40,017 nucleotides of DNA from a virus. The notes beneath the pieces were generated by a model. That model searched no databases, had not been told where the DNA came from, and worked only from the letters and a program-made list of their open reading frames with translations. Location of the stretch: positions 1 through 40,017 of IMG/VR virus record IMGVR_UViG_3300022198_003988; one strand, given 5' to 3'. Both the position numbers and the translations under genes were made by a program. Shown in pieces: positions 22,415-31,400 of the stretch. How positions within the stretch are numbered: position 1 is the stretch's first letter; every line of letters begins with the position of its first letter.

Positions 22415-22894
22415 ATGACAAACAAACAATCTATTATTGCACTTGATCTAGGAACCACTTGCGGGTGGGCAATTAAACACAATAACCGTACGCATTCTGG
22501 TGTGTTTAAACTGGCTCCCAGTCGGTTTGACTCTTACGACCAACGGTTTATTACGTTTCGTAAAAGCCTACAAGAGCTAATAGCCAAACGATTTAAGGAC
22601 GCAGATCTCAGTACGGTACAAGTGTTCTATGAAGAAGTGAGGCAGTCCCAAGCTCCCGATGCAGCCCATATGTATGGCGGCTATAAGACGGTACTGACTA
22701 GTTTCTGTATTGATAACGCCATATCGTATAAAGGCGTTGGCGTCAAGACGATCAAGAAGTTTATCACGGGCACCGGCTCCGCTGGTAAAGAGAAAGTTAT
22801 GGATAGTGTACGGAAGCTAGGTCATTACCCGGACGACGACAACGAAGCCGATGCCCTAGCTATTCTCTACTATGGCCTCGATTATTTATCGTAG
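22415..22894 (+). CDS. RuvC-like Holliday junction resolvase
   Basis: 159 residues of RNase H-like fold. IALDLGTTCGWAI carries the first catalytic Asp (11), VQVFYEEV the Glu (about 72), and DDDNEADALAILYYGL the C-terminal acidic pair (140-146). It matches phage RuvC-type resolvases that cut branched DNA before packaging. ATG 22415 has no clear ribosome site; the two-stem structure ends 11 bases upstream. It is the last rightward gene, and its stop lies inside the end of the opposing nuclease gene (13-base overlap). Confidence 0.85.
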   Translation: MTNKQSIIALDLGTTCGWAIKHNNRTHSGVFKLAPSRFDSYDQRFITFRKSLQELIAKRFKDADLSTVQVFYEEVRQSQAPDAAHMYGGYKTVLTSFCIDNAISYKGVGVKTIKKFITGTGSAGKEKVMDSVRKLGHYPDDDNEADALAILYYGLDYLS

Positions 22895-23292
22895 CGTTTA
22901 ACTAGCCCAGTCTCAAGCATAATGTCGCTGAGCTTGACATTGTCGATATACACGTCAGCGATTAACCGAAAGTATTTGCCTCGCTTAACGTTTCTCAATT
23001 CAATGCGTTGCGCGTTCTCTAATAGATCTCTTAATTGATCGCGAGCCGCAATAGCATCCGCCTTATTTGTAGCCCCCCGAAGCTCCATAGCATCGTACCC
23101 CGCTGGACGAATAGAAATGTTTTTACAAAATAAAACAATGTCGCAATTTAGGTCGCCTTTAAACGTATCGCCGTCGTACACACTGGTCACGTTAACTACT
23201 TGCAAGGGTGCTGGTTCTGACAGAGCGAACGGACTAAACCCGAATACCGCAATGACCATAGCAAAGATTAAATAGGCCAAGTCTGTTTTCAT
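22882..23292 (-). CDS. Secreted thermonuclease-like nuclease (SNase fold)
   Basis: 136 residues. Residues 1-25 form a signal peptide (Lys, then LAYLIFAMVIAVFGFSPFAL). The mature part fits staphylococcal nuclease: VYDGDTF (Asp40), IRPAGYDAMELRG with Arg62 and Glu70, and KYFRLIADVYIDNVKLSDIM with Arg109, the three active-site positions. It would cut DNA or RNA outside the cytoplasm or in the periplasm. It is the last gene of the late arm, directly after the lysis-type genes and overlapping the preceding stop by one base, so it should appear late, around lysis. Confidence 0.8.
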   Translation of the reverse strand: MKTDLAYLIFAMVIAVFGFSPFALSEPAPLQVVNVTSVYDGDTFKGDLNCDIVLFCKNISIRPAGYDAMELRGATNKADAIAARDQLRDLLENAQRIELRNVKRGKYFRLIADVYIDNVKLSDIMLETGLVKRYDK

Positions 23293-23690
23293 TAGACAAC
23301 CTCCAATCTAAAGCCAGTCGGATAGGTTGCCAGTAGCCGATTCAGCGTGTTGTTGGAATACGACACCGCCAATTGGCGGGGGTGCCCCATAAACTCCCAT
23401 TCCTCTCCAACGAGTATACAGCCGTTGGTATCTGTTACATAATTACCTGCGTGGATAAGTATACCGGATCGCCCCGGTACACTCAACACAACAAAGGCCG
23501 ATGGATACTTGACGCTTGTGTAGTCAGTCACAACGTAGTTTCCGCACGGTATGCACGAAATGTTTTGCTGGTTCCGTTCCCACGGTAGCTCTAAAGTCTT
23601 ACACACCTGCTCCCCATCCGAAGTGCATATCGTTCCGAGTATACCCCGATTACTTTCTATCTCTCGCTTAAGAGTTAGCAAATGGGTCAT
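23292..23690 (-). CDS. DUF5675-like protein, lysis-type cluster
   Basis: 132 residues from ATG 23690 (MTHLLTLKREIESNRGILG); an upstream in-frame TTG is possible. The path TSDGEQVCKTLELPW, QNISCIPCGNY and ILIHAGNYVTDTNGCILVG matches the DUF5675 family. The HAGN...GCI arrangement resembles the His/Cys site of L,D-transpeptidase-like enzymes, which suggests action on the cell wall. No other endolysin is visible, so this is the best lysis enzyme candidate, though this is inferred. It overlaps its upstream neighbour by 23 bases. Confidence 0.7.
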   Translation of the reverse strand: MTHLLTLKREIESNRGILGTICTSDGEQVCKTLELPWERNQQNISCIPCGNYVVTDYTSVKYPSAFVVLSVPGRSGILIHAGNYVTDTNGCILVGEEWEFMGHPRQLAVSYSNNTLNRLLATYPTGFRLEVV

Positions 23691-23916
23691 TTTGCGCTTT
23701 GTCGAAGTTACAAGCAATCAAGTTTACTAAAGCCATTAGCCCTTGTAGCTTTTTATCTTTAACGGCTGATGACACTGTGGAAGCAATGGCTGCTCCGCCA
23801 GTAATGGCCAGTGCTAAACCTTGAGGGTCGTCTAGGTACTTAACACTAACGCCCACTGCACTTGCGCCCGAAGCTGCCAGTAAAACCTTATACGCTGTTT
23901 TTAAAAATCTAATCAT
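23668..23916 (-). CDS. Small hydrophobic protein, possible holin
   Basis: 82 residues from ATG 23916, which sits 6 bases after AAGGAG. An ATG two codons earlier is too close to the ribosome site. There are two weakly hydrophobic helices (about 5-24 and 30-48: FLKTAYKVLLAASGASAVGV and GLALAITGGAAIASTVSSAV) followed by a polar tail (NFDKAQNDPFANS). Small size, two helices and place in the lysis cluster suggest a holin or pinholin, but no family match is certain. Confidence 0.6.
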   Translation of the reverse strand: MIRFLKTAYKVLLAASGASAVGVSVKYLDDPQGLALAITGGAAIASTVSSAVKDKKLQGLMALVNLIACNFDKAQNDPFANS

Positions 23917-23926
23917 AATCATCTCC

Positions 23927-24154
23927 TTATTTATAATATAATGCGCTGATAAGCGCGCCAATAACGCTCAGTAATCCAGTGATAAAAGTTGCGTTAAGCC
24001 GCAACATAATTGTTTTAACGTTCTTCCTATGTTCGTCCAGTAACTGAGTCATGTGTGCCAGCTCTCTACTTATCTCCGCAACGCGAACTTCAAGTCTATG
24101 CGCTCGTTCTGATACATCATCCAGTTTGCGTTTGTCGTAGGCGTCCACACACAA
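23927..24154 (-). CDS. XhlA-like membrane-anchored protein (holin-associated)
   Basis: About 75 residues. It has a charged coiled-coil region (KRKLDDVSERAHRLEVRVAE through QLLDEHRKN) and a single C-terminal helix (NATFITGLLSVIGALISALY), the layout of the XhlA haemolysin/holin-associated family. The start is uncertain: the frame opens with TTG 24154, then GTG 24148, with no ribosome site before either. It lies next to the possible holin and 10 bases upstream of it. Confidence 0.6.
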   Translation of the reverse strand: MCVDAYDKRKLDDVSERAHRLEVRVAEISRELAHMTQLLDEHRKNVKTIMLRLNATFITGLLSVIGALISALYYK

Positions 24155-24202
24155 GTATTATGCCACGGTCTCAATAGTTTTGTCTAGTTAAAAACAGGCT
24201 TT

Positions 24203-24445
24203 TTATGCTACATTAATGTACTGATCGAGCAACGCTTGGATCTCTTGTTTTTCCGCATCATCAGCAATGTCGTCATAGTGTGGATTGGCGATAAGAGTTT
24301 CAATGGCCGTTTTTAAATTAGCCTTAAGCGATAAAAGCGTAGCTTCACTTTGGATTTTTGCGCTTTCGATGGCGTCTTGAGCGGTTAACATATTATTATA
24401 AGCGTTTAATAATTCTTGATTGTCTTTTATATCTTTAATTGTCAT
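24203..24445 (-). CDS. Small helical hypothetical protein
   Basis: 80 residues, almost wholly helical and acidic (MTIKDIKDNQELLNAYNNML; AQDAIESAKIQSEATLLSLK; AEKQEIQALLDQYINVA). ATG 24445 overlaps the end of the fibre gene by 11 bases, with AAGGAG about 10 bases upstream. It could be a fibre chaperone or a minor virion part, judging by position only. Confidence 0.65.
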   Translation of the reverse strand: MTIKDIKDNQELLNAYNNMLTAQDAIESAKIQSEATLLSLKANLKTAIETLIANPHYDDIADDAEKQEIQALLDQYINVA

Positions 24446-26345
24446 TTGTTGTTTTCTCCTTGGTGCTGTTCACCTTATATTCTACACCGTATTTCGTAAA
24501 TTCGTCCACTGCCAACTTGTCTTTTCGGTCGCCAAAAATCAGAATATTATATACCCCACTTTGCTCTACAACAATTTTTGCTCGTTTCCCACCGTCAATC
24601 ACTTCGCCCCATGCTCTTCCAAAATGTTTGAATGGGTTTACCCACACTAAACTATCTTGATTCAAATGCTCAAAATAATCGGGTAAGTCAATATAGTTAT
24701 CGCCATCATTGCAATCAATTTGGTACTTGTATATGTTACCTCCGGCGCTTGGTGTTTCTACAAAGTAATGACGCAATCGGTGGGTATCTTTCTTGGCCGG
24801 ATCTGGGTGAGCAATATCAAATGAACCTGAACCCTTTGATAATGAACCAGAAACAACGGCGTTTCCGTTTACATGCAATTTTTGTGACGGGCTAGTTGTG
24901 CCTATCCCAACATTGCCACTATTGGTTATTCGCATTCGCTCAGTTTGATTTGTTCCAAGGATTAAGCCGTGATTACTAAATGTTCTCAAAACTGCTTGGC
25001 TACCCCCAGCATAGAATTGGCCTAAAACCCCTCCATTATTTCCAAAAAGATTTAAAACCGCATAGCTGTTTCCACTTGCTGTGTTTTTTAAATTGATTTG
25101 TGCCCCTGACCCCGCACTCACTGACTTCTCCATATCCAAAGCAGCGTACTGTGTCGGACTCATTCCTATACCCAGGCTGTCGTTAATTTTAACTTTTCCG
25201 TCATTTTCGATTCTCATGCGCTCGGTTGCGTTTGTTCCCAATGATAATGGATGGTTAGTAAAGGTTCTCAGATAAGCTGTTCCATTAAATCCATCCGCGT
25301 AATATTGAGCCTGAACCGCTCCATTGTTGCCCTCTAAGACAAGGGTTGCATGGCTTCTACCGTTGTTTGATGTGTCGGTGTTGGTGTTTTTTAGCCGAAT
25401 GGATAAGCCCCCCCCACCCTTTTCAGATCGCTCCATATCCAAAATAGTAGTATCTGTTGCCACTTTCCCAATGCCAAGTTTGCCACTAATAGTTGCGTTT
25501 CCGCTTACGTCTAACTTTTCGCTTGGGTTATCGTTGCCAACACCAACATTACCACCATTGTGGGCTAGATACACATTAGCATTATCTGGTTGTATGTAAA
25601 TGGGCACCCCAATACTATTGCCGTAATTATAAGAAAAAAGTTTCGACCATGATCCGGAATTTTGTAGCCCAATAATACTATTATTATCTTCGGCTCCCGT
25701 AACTATTGCGCCTTCGACACCAAGACCAAACGCTTGAATACTCGAACCTAAACTTGCCCCAATGGACACATTTTGAACAGGGTTGTTATTCCCAATACCC
25801 ACTTTGCCATTATCGGCAATAAAAATTCCACTACCGCCATCGTTGTATAATTTCAAGCCATTTACGTTTCTCGCACGAATTTCACTAGCCAAAAGCTGTA
25901 TAATAATATCGACTACTCCAGCGTCCGAAACGGTAACGCCAGCGGTCCCAGCAGCATTAAGCAATGCTACCCCACCAATATCTCTAGCCCGGATACCTTC
26001 TGTCGCTATGTGCTGTCCTGAATTTTGTGTAAAAGAATTTCTGGGATCTACTCCCGACCCGGTTTTAGCGTCCAGTTCGTCTAGTGCGGCTTTCACCGTA
26101 CCGGATGTTAGCGACGAGTCGGCGTTATTGTAAATCACCTTGTTGGCTTCAATACCGTCCGCAAACACCCACGCCGCTCCATCCCACCGGTAAAGCCCTT
26201 TGATTTTTCGGTTAATGCCGATAACGCCTGTGGTTGTCTTTACAACAAATAAATCGCCTAACTCACCAGTGGCGGGTAAATCTGCAAACGCGTTAACTTG
26301 TCCCTTGATCGGGGAGTCCGCCCCGACAAATAAATCTTCTAGCAC
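24435..26345 (-). CDS. Tail fibre / receptor-binding protein with duplicated block
   Basis: 636 residues from a GTG start (26345) that overlaps the previous TAG and has GGAGG 7 bases upstream. The N-terminal part contains GDLFVVKTTTGVIGIN and LYRWDGAAWVFADG, typical of fibre head regions. Several GxVGIGxxxPSxKLxVxGN segments follow. Two consecutive blocks of about 80 residues (LDMERSEK... ending ERMRIENDG and LDMEKSVS... ending ERMRITNSG) are clear copies of each other. The C-terminal domain (DTHRLRHYFVETPSAGGNIY) differs from the S74 self-cleaving chaperone. It probably contacts the host surface. Confidence 0.8.
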   Translation of the reverse strand: MLEDLFVGADSPIKGQVNAFADLPATGELGDLFVVKTTTGVIGINRKIKGLYRWDGAAWVFADGIEANKVIYNNADSSLTSGTVKAALDELDAKTGSGVDPRNSFTQNSGQHIATEGIRARDIGGVALLNAAGTAGVTVSDAGVVDIIIQLLASEIRARNVNGLKLYNDGGSGIFIADNGKVGIGNNNPVQNVSIGASLGSSIQAFGLGVEGAIVTGAEDNNSIIGLQNSGSWSKLFSYNYGNSIGVPIYIQPDNANVYLAHNGGNVGVGNDNPSEKLDVSGNATISGKLGIGKVATDTTILDMERSEKGGGGLSIRLKNTNTDTSNNGRSHATLVLEGNNGAVQAQYYADGFNGTAYLRTFTNHPLSLGTNATERMRIENDGKVKINDSLGIGMSPTQYAALDMEKSVSAGSGAQINLKNTASGNSYAVLNLFGNNGGVLGQFYAGGSQAVLRTFSNHGLILGTNQTERMRITNSGNVGIGTTSPSQKLHVNGNAVVSGSLSKGSGSFDIAHPDPAKKDTHRLRHYFVETPSAGGNIYKYQIDCNDGDNYIDLPDYFEHLNQDSLVWVNPFKHFGRAWGEVIDGGKRAKIVVEQSGVYNILIFGDRKDKLAVDEFTKYGVEYKVNSTKEKTTNDN

Positions 26346-26665
26346 TATACTACCTCCGAAACGCGTACGCTAAACGTTATACTTGTTGACGCATTAGTGA
26401 CTATGTTAATCCCCAACGCTACCATTGGAGCTGATGTCGCTTTGATCCACACATTGCCAGTAACGCCAGCTAACACGTTGGTCGCAATCGTGTCTCGAAT
26501 TTGTGGGTTCGTTGAAACCAATACCGCCTCCAAGTTAATGTTATCGGAGGAAGACCCGCCCTCGATACGCACGGTCGCGCGCGCGTTACCTTGCAAGTAA
26601 ATCAGCGGTTGCTGCCCCGTCTCGGTGGTGTAAGTCTGTATAATGTCCCGTGAATAATGCGCCAT
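26345..26665 (-). CDS. Hypothetical structural-type protein
   Basis: 106 residues from ATG 26665, overlapping the preceding TGA, with a GGCGGA site. It is rich in Thr, Asn and Val strands (ARATVRIEGGSSSDNINLEA; ASTSITFSVRVSEVV), like small beta proteins of the tail. Its stop overlaps the fibre start (TAGTG). It is probably a minor fibre component or adaptor, judging by position. Confidence 0.6.
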   Translation of the reverse strand: MAHYSRDIIQTYTTETGQQPLIYLQGNARATVRIEGGSSSDNINLEAVLVSTNPQIRDTIATNVLAGVTGNVWIKATSAPMVALGINIVTNASTSITFSVRVSEVV

Positions 26666-27039
26666 CAATCCGCCCAGTGTTTGTCATCGGAGCAATCAAA
26701 CGTCTCTAATTGCTTCACTGTATATTTTGCAATTTTTAACTCTAGCGCGTTTGACTTCATCCGTATGTTTTCAATAAACGTCACCATGGCTCGATAAGCG
26801 TCTTGCTCAAACGATTGAGAATAAATTAAGTTAAGCTGCTTTGTAATCGGGTAAATAGCCGTAATGCGAGTGTGCGCTTCTTGTTTAATACACGGTATGT
26901 GTTTCTCAACCAAATACGGTTTGACTTCTTGCGCCGTTGCTTGCCTCCAATGCTCTGTTCGTAAGTTTTTAGATAAAGTATAGTAATCTTGATCGTATTC
27001 GACAATATCGTTTGATTGTGTGTTGATTAAGTAATTCAT
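26665..27039 (-). CDS. Hypothetical protein, possible fibre assembly factor
   Basis: 124 residues from ATG 27039, which overlaps the preceding stop (ATGA) and has GGAGG 7 bases upstream. It begins MNYLINTQSNDIVEYDQDYY and has a long helical second half (QDAYRAMVTFIENIRMKSNA). It ends DCSDDKHWAD. Small helical proteins directly after fibre genes often assist fibre folding; nothing in the sequence proves it here. Confidence 0.6.
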   Translation of the reverse strand: MNYLINTQSNDIVEYDQDYYTLSKNLRTEHWRQATAQEVKPYLVEKHIPCIKQEAHTRITAIYPITKQLNLIYSQSFEQDAYRAMVTFIENIRMKSNALELKIAKYTVKQLETFDCSDDKHWAD

Positions 27040-28463
27040 AACATTTCCTCCCAGCCTAAAGTAATCCACTTAAAAAAAGTCACTGTCCCGTATGTGCTAC
27101 GTAAATAAATTTGACTGGTAGAATTAACTTTAGCAGTTATTTCTACAGTGTTGTTCCAAAAATATGCGGCCCCATTATAATACGCATTTATAGTCGGAAA
27201 TGTCGAAGGCGACACATCTGCTTCATCTTCTTCGGTAACAACAATGCTTACGACAGAAGATATGTTAGGTGCTTGCAAATACAGCGATGCACTTGCCACG
27301 GCGTGAGGTGGGCTTGAGATTGTTTCTGCGCTTCGACTTGATGTAGATAGCCCTGACGTTTTGTTTAAATCTAAAATCCGAGTCGAATAACGAAACCGAT
27401 AATTCGATTCGCTAAACGTATAATCGCCTGAGCGGATATTGGCCGACCCATCAGTATACAACGCAGCTATATGCTTTTTTTTAGTATACCCACTTGGGAG
27501 CGTTGGGTTAGTTTTACTTGCTGAAAACAACGCATCGCTGGTTTGTGTTGTCGGATTATAAATTGCAAACAGATAATAGAAAGTATCCGCAGCTACCGTT
27601 CCAGTATCAAGTCCACCAGCGTTTGTCCCTTCTGCCCATGCTGCATCGATCTGCTTGGTTATGGCCGATAAAGTAGCCTGCCCAGATTGATCGTCGAAAT
27701 CAAAATTGCCAGTCGTAAAATCAATATCGTGGTCGGCATCCGTACCGTTAACTATGGTAATCTGTTTTGGTAATATGCGTTGTGCTGGTATCTCTAAAGT
27801 AGCTCGAGCCGTTGCAGCGTCCGGATCGTCTAAAAGCGTTTGAGCAAACGCGCTAATACCCAACGTTGCCAACGCAGTAGCAGCATCGGGATCGTCAATA
27901 AGCGCTTGCCCAAATTCCGATACTGCGTAATCGCCAACAGAAACTCCGGGCCCCGCTCTCAAAACCCCCGTAATGTTATCAAAAAACGCGTACTTGCCCT
28001 TGCGCGTGTCAAGGGGTGGGAGCTCAATGGGCGAAGCCCCAGTATCTGACGGCGACTGGCGAATTGTCCGCTCGCCATCTCTCTGAACTTGCTGTATAAG
28101 AGCAATAATTTTATTTAATTCCAAATTCATAGCGGCCGCGCGGAATGCCCCCGACGTTGGGAACCCAGTTGTTCGCTCCGCCGGTATATCGCGAAAAAGC
28201 GTGACGTTGTCGTTTAATGCTAAGCCGGTGCTAAAAACAACTTTACCGCCAGCTAAACCATCCGCCAGATCATCCGCAGTGATACTTGACCCGTCGGAGT
28301 TTTTAACTGTATAATCGGTAGTCTCCGTTTTAAGTACATCATTAAGATACACTTTTATGTCGGACGTTTCATAAATCACATACGTAAATATAAAGTCGGT
28401 CTGGCCTGCTGTAGCCACATACTGATGAATTGGATTTATATCGTTTACTGGTACATTTGCCAT
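27036..28463 (-). CDS. Tail fibre with T7 gp17-type N-terminal anchor
   Basis: 475 residues. The first 140 or so (VATAGQTDFIFTYVIYETSD, DIKVYLND, TDYTV, LFRDIPAERTTGFPTSGAFR, and LNKIIALIQQVQRDGERTIR) match the N-terminal domain of T7 gp17, which fixes the fibre to the tail. A repeat-like part follows (two DDPDAATALATLGI-type units), then beta-rich segments ending WITLGWEEML. It therefore links the T7-like tail to distal receptor-binding proteins such as the 636-residue product. AGGAG lies 7 bases before ATG 28463. Confidence 0.88.
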   Translation of the reverse strand: MANVPVNDINPIHQYVATAGQTDFIFTYVIYETSDIKVYLNDVLKTETTDYTVKNSDGSSITADDLADGLAGGKVVFSTGLALNDNVTLFRDIPAERTTGFPTSGAFRAAAMNLELNKIIALIQQVQRDGERTIRQSPSDTGASPIELPPLDTRKGKYAFFDNITGVLRAGPGVSVGDYAVSEFGQALIDDPDAATALATLGISAFAQTLLDDPDAATARATLEIPAQRILPKQITIVNGTDADHDIDFTTGNFDFDDQSGQATLSAITKQIDAAWAEGTNAGGLDTGTVAADTFYYLFAIYNPTTQTSDALFSASKTNPTLPSGYTKKKHIAALYTDGSANIRSGDYTFSESNYRFRYSTRILDLNKTSGLSTSSRSAETISSPPHAVASASLYLQAPNISSVVSIVVTEEDEADVSPSTFPTINAYYNGAAYFWNNTVEITAKVNSTSQIYLRSTYGTVTFFKWITLGWEEML

Positions 28464-28486
28464 GGTCTATCTCCTATAGTATAATA

Positions 28487-31400
28487 TCATTTCTCATTCG
28501 GTGCAAACCGAGTTACGGGGGCAGTTTTTCCCTCAACAAAGTATTCTTTTTTATCGGCCACCGCCCGAGCCGTAATCTCTGGGTATTCAAGTAATAGCTG
28601 ATCCTGTGCCAGTTTCAAATATGTCTGATACAGTTTTCGCAAGGCTCCACCACGGGTCGCCGTTGGTTTCCCAATCTTTTCCATCTCTTTAGCCGGTATA
28701 GCTGGCAACGACTGGTAGAAGGGCGACTCAGTCAATTTTAACATTTTGTCATACGTCCCTAACTCGCCCATCAACTCTAGTAATCGGTTGTATTCATCGG
28801 CATTTAAACGCGCTTGTCCTACCGGGGTGGGTAACCGACGACTGGGCTTACTAATAATAGTACCGTTGTTTAACTCCTCAATTGCAAGTTTGTCGTTCGC
28901 GCCATATTGCGTCAACGATAACGGAAGTATATTACCCACCGCTGTTGAACGCCTTGGAATCGGTCTGCCAAATTTATCAAGTTTGTCCTCGCCTAAATTT
29001 AATCGAGCCAGTACACTTTCCCACAACGTATCGGTTTGTTTTTTATTGTCTTCAAAAAACCGAGACGTCCAAGCTACTGCGCCCGGGACAGTCAAACCGG
29101 TGACTAAACTCTTACCGGCTCGTTTCAACCCATACTCGTCTTGTTCAGTTACAATATTAAACAAGTCTCCAAATTGCCCCGTGAAGTTTGAACTCGCCAT
29201 CTGATCGGCAATCCCAAGTATACCCGCAGCTATATAGTTAGTCATATCTTCGGCAACACTGTCTTCAATAGTATCGCCGTCCATGTAGTGAAACAACTCC
29301 ACCACATTAGCCGCTCTGATAAATGGCGCGCTCAATGGGCTAAAATCGTTTAGGCCGATAACCGTATTACCAATGCGCATCGAGTTTTCAAACATACCAG
29401 CATTGTCTAGAGTAGCCCGTTGTCCCGGATCTTTTATGACCGATCCGCGAATGAAGCCATCATATGCCATCTTAAAGGCCAATACTTGCGCGCCCGTAGC
29501 TATAGACATTCGGCCAATGGCTAAATCCCGCTCACGGCCGGCTCCGCTGCGTAATGCTTTTTGAGTTAGCGAAGTGCCTCGCACATTTAACAAACTAAGT
29601 GGCGATTTTGCCAACTCGTACTTAGTCAAATTGTAAGTGGTCTTCACAAACGGGAATAGCAGGAACCCTCCGGGTATTTCATTAACCACGGACTCAAAAC
29701 CCTTCCCGATGCCGGTTAGCTCCTCGGTTAAACTTACGCGCTTGGCTTCGCTCCACGCCTGCCGACCTGCCGCCATTTGCTGCGCAACCGTTTTATCGTT
29801 TAGCGAGCGTAAGTTTTTTTTGTTTATAAAATCGTATAAACTTTCTTGTTCCCAAAGATCTGTAGACAGCTCTTTTACTCGAGCATTAAACGCTTCTCCC
29901 GTCAGCCCTTCATTTGTCGCTCTTGAGATAGCTCGCGCCTTAAGCTCTGAACGAAACACAATCGCTTGCCCCACGTGGTCTTTGTTGCGGTAAAAACCAA
30001 GTACAGGCTCCATTGCCGACGTTGCGTAGTCTAGCGCACGTAAGGCCACGTTGTCTGGCCGCCCAACTAAATCTGCAATTTTAACGTCGGTCTCTTGAAC
30101 GTTTAATTTTGTACTTGAATCCAACCTAACCGACTTAGCTTTTTCTGCCATGTCGTCCAAAAACCCTCGAACTCCAGTTTTTAAACCTCGAATAGGCCCT
30201 TGCTCAACCACGGCTTCGGCACCTTTTTTAGCATTTAATTTTGCAATCTTGCCGGTGCCAACGATCACCTGTTTCCAATACTCGGTGTATCCAGCCGCTA
30301 ACGCCTTAGCCTCAGTGAACGTAATATCCGTTGCCTCAGTCGCTTGTCGAAACACGCCATTGCGATACGCCTCGTCAACGAATCCCGCCCAGCCTTTTTC
30401 TTGCTTAATCGTTTTTGCTGCTTTCGCCCCGCGTCGCGCAGAACTGACCGTCGCCCCCGCAAACCGGTCCGCCACTTCCCACGTATGCCGATACATATCC
30501 GCAGACACGTCGCGGAGCATAGACACTGGGGATGATAGTAGAAAACTTTTAAACCGACGAGCAATCAAGTCGTTAATATCTTTAACTTTTGTAAGCGTTT
30601 GTTTACTTGGCCCGCCAAGAAAACCCGCAACGTCACCGTCTAATTCAGCCAACGATACAATCGCTTTAGCTAAATCTTGCCGATCCTCAACGCTAATTTG
30701 CCCCTCAGCTAACGATTTCTGCAACGAGTTAAAAAAACTGACGCTACTCTCTTTGCTTCGGCGTTGCATACCCCTAGCCGCTTCGCCCGCAACATCCTGT
30801 GCAGTCCGCGCAATTTTTAAGTAATCTTCGGCCAGCTCCAACGCGGTGGTTACTGCTTGCTCGTCACCCGCTTTAATAAGGGGCTCTAAATCAGTAAACG
30901 CTCTTTTAAGCTCTTGATATTGATTATCTTGGATAACAGTTACCGCCGCAATCTGCTCGTCAATCTTTAACTCCTTAGCTGCTTTATATGCGTCTCGCGA
31001 CTTTAAATCCTCGACCGTTGTGCCAAGAAGTTTCGCGGCTTCGTCTAACTCTTTTCGGGTTTTAGTTTCTTTAGCTGGCTCCTCAACCGCTTTCTTTAAC
31101 CGCTGTACCGCCTCGGGGGGTTGTGCCTGTTCCTTAGCTAATTTCTCCAAACGGGTACGAACTTTAGCCATTTTCTCCCGTGCGGGTTTAACCGTCTTTT
31201 CGACTACCGTTCGAGCTTGGTTTACTCGAGCCATGTCGCGCACGGACCGAAGGCCTTTGAGTACAAAATTGACAGGGAGCCCAAAACCGAAGGCCTCGAA
31301 CGCATTAACCAAACGTGTCTCAAACGGCGAGCCCTCTGCGTCTTCTTTTAAATACGCCGGTAATTTTTTAGCCAGCTCGGGATCTACTGCCTTAACTAAA

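Noticed and set aside
5740-22894. Integrase, repressor or other lysogeny genes
   Set aside because: No tyrosine or serine recombinase motif and no repressor-type helix-turn-helix gene was seen; the one regulator is ribbon-helix-helix-like, which is not enough to claim lysogeny.
30150-30824. Long rightward frame (224 residues) inside the large internal virion gene
   Set aside because: Antisense to a well-supported 1238-residue gene, Ser/Ala-rich complement composition, no ribosome site or neighbours in the same direction.
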